Source: Mauremys mutica (Eukaryota > Chordata > Testudines > Geoemydidae). From it: a stretch of 64,000 bases of DNA. Under the pieces are notes generated by a model, which was not told the DNA's origin, ran no database searches, and saw only the letters and a list, made by a program, of their open reading frames with translations. Both the position numbers and the translations under genes were made by a program. Within the stretch, counting starts at the first letter, position 1. Each line of letters starts with the position of its first letter. This document shows positions 57,376-64,000 of this stretch, in pieces. The stretch spans positions 23,072,840 to 23,136,839 of the forward strand of contig NC_059077.1 of the NCBI RefSeq assembly GCF_020497125.1, written 5' to 3'.

Positions 57376-57783
57376 CACAGGCACCGACTTACCAAAGTGC
57401 TGGGGGGTGCTTGACTCCCAGCTCTGCCTCAAGCCCGCTCCCACTTCCCCAGACCTTCCCCCAAGGCCCCACTTCCACCCCACCTCTTCCCACCCCTGCT
57501 CCATCTCTTCCCACCCAGTTCCGCCCCCTCCCCTGAGTGCACCCCATCCTCACTCCTCCCCCCTCCCTCCCAACCTCCTGCGTGCCGCAAAACAGCTGAT
57601 CACAGTGGGTGAGAGACACGGGAATGGAAGAGGAGGCACTGATCCACAGGGCCTGGCAGCAGGCAGGAGGCACTGAGGAAGTGGGAGGAGCTGATAGGGA
57701 GGCTTCCAGTGGGTGCTCAGCACTCACCATTTTTTCCCCATGCGTGATCCAGCCCCAGAGCACCCCCAGAGTTAGCGCTTATG
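57376..57783. mobile_element. GC-rich hAT MITE, 408 bp
   Basis: Perfect 8-bp duplication GTTTGCAG (57368-57375 and 57784-57791). Ends CACAGGCACCGACTTACC and inverted CATAAGCGCTAACTCTGGGG. The interior contains CAAAACAGCTGATCACAG. Shares length and arrangement with 53188-53599. Confidence 0.88.
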
Positions 57784-57844
57784 GTTTGCAGGCACTATTG
57801 GCCAGAGAAAAGGGAGCACTCGCGAAAGGCGGATGCTGACCCTA

Positions 57845-57968
57845 GGGTTACCAGATGTCCCGATTTTATAGGGACAGTCCCGATTTTGGGGGCTTTTTCT
57901 TATACAGACACCTATTACCCCCCCACCGCCCCATCCTGATTTTTTTTACACTTGCTCTCTGGTCACCC
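57845..57968. mobile_element. Tc1/mariner-type MITE, 124 bp
   Basis: TA duplication (57843-57844 and 57969-57970). Ends GGGTTACCAGATGTCC and inverted GGGTGACCAGAGAGCA. The interior contains CCCGATTTTATAGGGACAG. Best-preserved copy of the family also at 46080 and 14680. Confidence 0.85.
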
Positions 57969-57984
57969 TAACTGACCCCATTAC

Positions 57985-58362
57985 AATGAGGTACACCACA
58001 TGTTGTGGTAGGCTTGTGTAGGACCTGTGGATCTTGTAAGGTGTGTTTTAGAGGGTGTTGATCATTGTAGAAGCGGAGATATGTCTGCAGGTTTTTCATC
58101 TGTTATGGCAGAGTCTAGTGCTGCTTTGAGTTGGTGTGTCCTGGTCTGTGGGGAGCCTGCTTCTGATGATGAACTTGGAGAGATTAGTGGGGGGCGTTTG
58201 AAGGCCAGAAGAGGGGATTCAGGAAATCTTACCTCCCACCTTGTTCTATGCTGTGGGTTAGATTGCAAATCCAGAAGCAGCATTTGCAAAGATGGACAAA
58301 TCTGGTAGCATGTCACTATCTTCTGCTGCAGTTGTTTGATGGCCAGAGGTTCCATTAGTGCC
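57985..58362 (-). pseudogene. Penelope-like element relic, start of GIY-YIG endonuclease
   Basis: Minus strand: FPESPLLAFKRPP (58190-58230) matches the conserved Penelope RT C-terminal block PLLAYRRPPNL. In another frame CRHISASTMINTL, a stop, NTPYKIHRSYTSLPQ and HVVYLIV (57990-58085) follow. HVVYLI is the opening of the Penelope GIY-YIG nuclease, normally followed by a Cys-rich segment and YVGETGQ. The copy ends there, next to a Tc1-type MITE. Frameshifts make it inactive. Confidence 0.65.
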
Positions 58363-58364
58363 TC

Positions 58365-58948
58365 TTCTCATTAGATGAAGGTTTCTAACCATCAGAGGAG
58401 TGAAGTTTTGGAACAGCCTTCCAAGGGGAGTAGTGGGGGCAAAAGACCTATCTGGCTTCAAGACAAAGCTTGATAAGTTTATGGAGGGGATGGTATAATG
58501 GGATAGCCTAATTTTGGCAATTAATTCATCTTTGACTACTAGCGGTAAATATGCCCAATGGCTTGTGATGGGATGTTAGATGGGGTGGGATCTGAGTTAC
58601 TACAGAGAATTCTTTCCTGGGTGCTGGCTGGTGAGTCTTGCCCACATGCTCCGGGTTTAGCTGATCGCCATATTTGGGGTCAAGAAGGAATTTTCCTTCA
58701 GGGCAGATTGGCAGAAGCCCTGGGGTTTTTTTGCCTTCCTCTGCAGCGTGGGGCACAGGTCACTTGCTGGAAGATTCTCTGCACCTTGAGGTCTTTAAAC
58801 CATGATTTGAGGACTTCAATGGCTCAGACATAGGTTAGGGGTTTGATACAGGAGTGGGTGGGTGAGATTCTGTGGCCTGCATTGTGCAGGAGGTCAGACT
58901 TGATGATTATAATGGTCCCTTCTGACCTTAAAGTCTATGATTCTATGA
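58365..58948 (+). mobile_element. CR1 3' fragment
   Basis: ACCATCAGAGGAGTGAAGTT, TGGAACAGCCTTCCAAGGGG (last codons), then the untranslated region: AGCTGATCGCCATATTTGGG, GGAATTTTCCTTCAGGGCAG, TTGATACAGGAGTGGGTGGG, GTGCAGGAGGTCAGACTTGA and the ATTCTATGA tail. The least interrupted copy of this CR1 3' end in the window. Confidence 0.88.
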
Positions 58949-59079
58949 CAATGGTAAAGTAACACAGACAAAGCCACTTTCTTTGAGCACTGAACAAGGG
59001 ACTTAGAATAGGGAAAACAGTGTTATCCCTAGGGCTGCCTCTCTCCCCTTCACTGCAGAGTTTCTGTATGGAACCTTCC

Positions 59080-59717
59080 TGTAAGTGTGTGGACTCACCC
59101 CCTGCAGTGCCTCCTGCTGGTCTCTGTTGGGAATTAGCTCTGCCTGCTTCCAAAGCGCCCTCTTCAGGCCGGTGATCCACCTTACCACTGGCCCCCATGT
59201 CCCTCCCAGGACCCCGGTGCCCCTTTCTCTGGGGTCTTCCCACCCCCTATCCCCACCTTGCTTCAGTGTAAGGCTACTGCCAGTCACAAGCTAGCCCCCC
59301 TTCCCTGGGGCAGACTGCAGTGTATGCCACTCATCACTGGCAAGGGGGGTTTGGGCCTGCTGCCTCTGTCTAGCCTTGGGCTGTCCCCTACAACTCCAGT
59401 ACCTGTTTGGCCTTATACTAGGCCACAGCCTGGGGGTTTTCCAGGCCGGAGCTCCCCAGCTCCCTTAGCCTTCCCCCAGCCCTGCTCCACTCCAGGTACC
59501 TTATCTAGCTCCCCAGCAGCCAGGTCCACCTCCCACCACAGCTAAAGGAGCCTCTTTGCTCCTGGCCCACTGCCTTCTTATAAGGGCCAGCTGGGCCCTC
59601 ATTAAGCCAGCTACAGCTGTGGCTGCTTTCCCAATCAACCCAGCATTCAGAGCTGCAGCCCTCTCCAGGGCTGCTTGTACCCTTCCAGGGCCGGAGCTGG
59701 GTGATCACCCCGCTACA
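59080..59717 (-). mobile_element. Solo Gypsy LTR, copy 3
   Basis: Perfect 5-bp duplication CTTCC (59075-59079 and 59718-59722). On the minus strand TGTAGCGGGGTGATCACC to GAGTCCACACACTTACA, 638 bp, with CCTTATAAGAAGGCAGTGGG as promoter-like sequence. Shares most blocks with copy 1 at 5486-6147 (for example CTAATTCCCAACA and GACCAGCAGGAG). Confidence 0.9.
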
Positions 59718-59722
59718 CTTCC

Positions 59723-60100
59723 CCAGCCACTCGTTCCTGGTGGGCTTCCTGCTGCACTTTCAAAGAAACAGTGCCCACATCCTCACATCACCGACTGCCG
59801 CAGGGATAAGGGAGCCAAGTTGTTCTGTACCAGAGAAGAACGGTAGATGCTTTGGAGCAGAATTATTATTACTTGGTTTTTATAGATCCTCATGGAAACT
59901 TCACAGTGATTCACAACATTATAAATAACGGGCCAGATCCCCACCTCCACTGCACAGAACAGTTCAGGACATGAAGTCAAGCTCTAGCCGGATAAAGTAG
60001 CCATCAGGGGAAGTTAGGAAGGCAGAATGTAATTACCCATAATAAAATTTGGCCAGGACATTGATTCAATTCTAACTTAGAAAAAGCAGAGTGATACCAA
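59723..60100. other. No recognisable feature
   Basis: Non-coding; nothing recognised. Confidence 0.4.
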
Positions 60101-60106
60101 GTGAAG

Positions 60107-60312
60107 CAGTGTAGCTGAGTGGGAACATTAGTGAATGGAGAGTCAAAAGACCTCAGCTCTTTTCCTGGCTCTGCTGATAAACTTTTGCAACTCATGTCAC
60201 TTGTCCACCTTAGTTTCCTCATCTGTAAAAGGGGACTACTGATAATGATTCTTGGTAAAGCACTTTGAGACCTATGGATGAACATCACTATATGTGAGCT
60301 AGGTATGATTAT
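60107..60312 (+). mobile_element. MIR SINE (CORE-SINE)
   Basis: GTGTAGCTGAGTGGGAACAT (tRNA-like head), GAGTCAAAAGACCTCAGCTC, CTGGCTCTGCTGATAA, CATGTCACTTGTCCACCTTA and GTTTCCTCATCTGTAAAAGG (core), then GTAAAGCACTTTGAGACCTA and TATATGTGAGCTAGGTATGA (tail). All parts are in MIR order and moderately diverged. Confidence 0.8.
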
Positions 60313-63300
60313 CCTCATGAGTGCAATGCCAGCCTCACTTACTGTGGCATTCTGCTTACAAAGACTGCACTTTGCTTGACATCTGATGAGATCACAGGCC
60401 GAAGTGGCGTGGATACAGACTGATAAGGCCATATGTCAATGATAATTCCTTTAACAGACCACTGTTGAAGGCTGAAGCACTTTAATGTAATCAAGGCTTA
60501 TGGTTAGTGTTTCTGGAAGCAGACGTGGCATTTGAAAATTCATGCATGTTCACTTAAATCAGCAGTCAATAAATAGTGCTATGGGTGAACTTACTAAAAA
60601 CATCTTTAAAAACAGGGGTAGTTCTGTGCAGCTGCATTCAAGTTATTGGGATACACATAACTAAAACCTTGTGTAACTCAGAATTTACCCTTCCTGTCCC
60701 TGAAGTTTATAAGGCAGTAAAAGAAAAGGTTGGGGGGGGGGGGAATCCAGCAAAAACAGCTTCAATTATTGCATCAGAAACAAAGAAACTAGCAATGTAG
60801 GAAAACATCAAAGCAAAGAAACAAGCAAATGAATCCCTATCTGAGTTCTCCTCAGGAAGATGGGGCGCACTGGGTGTGTCTGTTTCTTCATGTTTTTTTG
60901 ACACAAGCGATTGTTTGCGGCTATGAATCACAACATTGCGACAAGGGCAGGAGTTCAAACGTTGATAAGTGTATGTGCAGGAACAGGGCCTGGGAGAGGT
61001 TACAGTCTACAGTGCTGCATGCATAAGCCGGCGCTTTCAATGCAAGAGGTCTTTTTACAAACTGTGTCCCCACAATTTTTATGGCTCCTGTTGGGGACCC
61101 TGAGGCTAGAGCAGTCAAAGAGCTCTGCATGTTAACACTTCCAGGCAGAAAGTTGTTTTGGAAACTCTTTCCTCTGCCAAATGGAAGAAAGGCATTTTAC
61201 CTAAAGGAAATGACTCCTGCCAGAGAACAAGCTATCAGATCCCTTCCAGATGGAATTTGTACTTTGAAGCAGCAATATATCCACAGAGACCGGATGGCAT
61301 TTACCTGAAAGGAAATGGAAATGTCACGCATAGATCCTTACACCACACCACTCAGTTGAAAGGTGAGATTTTTTTTTTGTAATAGACTCATTAAGCTTTT
61401 AAGAATTAAGAACAGGTATATGCAGTGGGCAGGGCAGCAAGAGCAGTGTTCAAAGCTTTCTGGGGTGTGTCAGCACGACTAGAAACAGAAAGGAGGCAAT
61501 AACTGGGCTAAAGCTGTAGTCAGATGATCCAGACTTGGAGGCAGGCGAGTTGGGGCAGGAGACATTTATAATGGGAAAGAAGAAGAATTGATCTCTGGGA
61601 TGAAGGGCTCAGTCCATGCTAAGAAGGGGGATGTGGGTAATATCTGAGGTGGGAACCATTGCTCACTCACTCTACTCCTTCAACTCTCTCACCAAAGGCC
61701 ACTTCTCCTGGCCAGCAGTAGCTAGGCATGAGATGGAACAACTCAGAAAACCCAAAGATTTAAGATGTGGAAAAATAAGAAATGCACAAGAGAAAATCCA
61801 TATTGCTGTGTGATCTGACTTCCCTTGCAAAATGATACTCTTCCAAGAACAACATTTCTTCCCCATTGTCTTCTCTTGTCTCTCCTGCTTCCCGTCTCCC
61901 TTACCCCAGCTCCACTGACTACAGTCATTTTTCTTTCATTTATCTGTCTAAATGAGACGGTAACGCCCCAGAGCCGGGAAAGCCTGCATGTGCAAACTGC
62001 CATACCGATTAGTAGCCCTTTGTAATTAGCTGGTCCTGAGCTGTTTACAGGTGCCTATTCCAAAACACCTCATATTTCCTGCCCCAGGAAACAGTTGCCT
62101 TCGTTGATCTGTTTACTCTTGGGGGGCCATATGCTGTCTCATAAATGCAAAGGGTACTGGATGTGTGACGCTTTCGAAACACAGGAAATAGTAAAGGGGC
62201 TAGTTCTGCACCTCTCTGCACGCCGCGTGCCCAGGTTTTCCATGCACTGCACATTTGTTAGCTTTTTAATCCAATTCATCCACTTTACAACTTTTGCTTT
62301 GTTTTGTTTTTGCAGCACTGACGTTAGCAGCAGCATTCTGTGAACATAATGTGACTTTTATGGGGGGGTCAAATGTTTGACCTGCCAATTTTGACAGTGT
62401 TCTTTTAAGTACACATTAGGGAACCATAATTTAAAAGCATTAAACACGTGGACTTAGGAGAATGCTGTCAAATGGCTGGATGTGGTGGAGTCTTAAACAA
62501 GAGTATTTGGCCTTTGCTCATTTTGGCCCCTTTGCCACTAGGTAGGGTGGAGACCCAAGCTGGCATAGAGCCAAGATAGCTGGCAACTGTGTCCCAGCCC
62601 ACCTCGAGCCTTGGGGCAGATAATGTTTCATACTGATGAACATGAGAGCAGAATTATACTGTTCCCACTGATGACAGTGGTATGGGGTCTGGGCCTCTGC
62701 TGAGCTGGGAAAGTATTTTCTCACTTGGAAGGAAGTTGAATGAAATGACTGTGCATTACAATGACTAAAGTCTTTCAGCCACTCTTCAGGGCCAGAGTAT
62801 GATCCCCTGACACAGAGAGATGGCTTTCTCCACCAGCAGCCTCAGTGGAGACTAGGCTAAGGTGCTCCTCAGCGTCGGAGTGCTCGGGGTATTTTATCAT
62901 GCGTCTCACAATAGTTGATATTTCTATTAAAGCCCCAGCTCCTGGGGTCAGGTGGCTAGGCAAGAAATCCAGTTTTCATTTTATAAAAAGTGAGTTTTCA
63001 TCACTCCTGACTGTGGAGAAAAGGCAGAAATTGTGATTGAAAGGCTCAGAGACCAGGAGACAAAGAAGAAGACTCCACGTTAATTATTTTTTGAATATTT
63101 TAGTTTTTCAGCTAATCTCACAATTTTGGAGGCCTGACTCATGATATTGAATGCTTGAGGTTGGCAGTCCTGAAACTTAGCCCTCCGTAATAATGTTTAT
63201 AGGGACTCTCGTGGGTGGTTGAATTCCCTGAATTATAAGGACACGCTGATTACTTAGTCCATGTTATTAGCCGGCTACCTCCAGCTGCCCTTCCTCCATT

Positions 63301-64000
63301 CCCTTCTGCAGGGTTCCCTGGGAAACTGGAGTAGACTTAGGAATGCAACACATGATCCTAGAACTTCCTCAATACTTTCAGAATATCTTTCCGATTTGGG
63401 TTTTTCACATCAAATTTGGTTTGACATACATCCTGACGACCTCTGCATACCATTGAAAAACTCCAAAGGATGTTTCTCCCCCTCTCTCTGCCCTAGCTGT
63501 AAATATCTTGCAGATGCTCTTCTAATATTTTTTATATTACTGCCAGCTGGCAACTCTGCCGGCATGCCAAAGAATTCCAGACAACATAGCAATGCAACCT
63601 TTTTGTCTTTAATACTGGATGGCTTTCCCCCCATATACCAGGCAACTGATATTTTTAAGTTTCATGTTTTATTTTGCTTCCATCTACACTGTGCCCAGAG
63701 GATTGAATCTACAATGCAAAGTGAAAATCTGACATTCTCACACACTTGTGCTCCTCAGAATGAGAGTTTCAATTAAACAAACAAATACAGCTGAGTCCTT
63801 ATGAAGAAGTCCTATAGAATTTTATAGAGAGGAAGATTCTTTCTACAGCATTTCTAAACAAACCTATAATATTTTCTATTGAGTTTCTTAGTTTGGGTTC
63901 TAAATTCAATAGACAGGAACTCATTCTCTATTAAATGCTATATTTGGTTAGGTAATTCCTAGTGGGTCCTATTTGATTTCTATAAAACACTATTACTTCC
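60313..64000. other. No recognisable feature
   Basis: Non-coding. A G12 run is at 60731-60742 and T runs near 61370. Open frames of up to 171 codons (63261-63776) show no domain, no codon bias I can discern and no splice context. Confidence 0.4.

Noticed and set aside
63261..63776. A 171-codon frame as a possible gene
   Set aside because: No recognisable domain, no promoter or splice context; Ser/Leu/Phe-rich product as expected of chance in AT-rich DNA.
1..64000. CRISPR array, operon, phage or other prokaryotic system
   Set aside because: No regularly spaced repeats, ribosome-binding sites or compact genes; the repeat content is vertebrate.

Overview
The window looks like nuclear DNA of a cryptodiran (hidden-necked) turtle. 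It has no operons or compact coding. It is AT-leaning non-coding sequence full of vertebrate interspersed repeats, and the mix is chelonian: several CR1 LINEs with the ATTCTATGA-type 3' end, the tRNA-Lys-like head of a Cry-type turtle SINE (A and B boxes visible at 56435 and 56480), many GC-rich hAT and Harbinger-like non-autonomous elements, Gypsy LTRs, Penelope-like remnants and one old MIR. I found no exon of a host protein-coding gene that I can defend. The recognisable coding sequence all belongs to transposable elements, and all of it is broken except one 5'-truncated CR1 reverse transcriptase frame.

Layout. 0-1.5 kb: two opposed hAT fragments, one carrying a 230-bp GC-rich foldback MITE. 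2.6-3.3 kb: an old turtle repeat. 4.3-5.2 kb: a LINE reverse transcriptase remnant (minus). 5.3-7.2 kb: a Gypsy pol and LTR split by a solo LTR. 8.2-12.8 kb: an old minus-strand CR1 split by a young plus-strand CR1. 13.6-14.6 kb: a Gypsy integrase remnant (minus). 16.04-18.58 kb: a complete but frameshifted CACTG-ended DNA transposon with a TAA target duplication. 22.8-24.1 kb: Penelope-like, hAT, LTR and Tc1-type pieces. 24.73-28.02 kb: a 3.3-kb hAT element with perfect 8-bp duplication and ZBED-like transposase relics. 29.4-33.6 kb: two hAT elements and a Harbinger-like MITE. 34.3-35.2 kb: a solo LTR. 37.6-38.2 kb: CR1. 40.7 kb: a Harbinger-like MITE. 41.9-42.6 kb: a solo LTR. 46.8-49.7 kb: two opposed, truncated LINEs. 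51.3-53.7 kb: one CR1 carrying three nested insertions, one of them a Penelope-like fragment with a hammerhead-ribozyme-like core. 55.3-59.7 kb: hAT, SINE head, LINE 3' coding end, Penelope endonuclease fragment, CR1 and a solo LTR. 60.1 kb: MIR. The remainder holds nothing I can name.

The elements do not form a pathway. Their value is as a nested record of insertion: at least fourteen have target-site duplications readable in the sequence, which fixes their ends and, for nested cases, their order. The most unusual items are the CACTG/TAA transposon and the Penelope-derived fragments with 12- and 13-bp duplications and a ribozyme-like core. Family names rest on motif recognition; no database search was possible.
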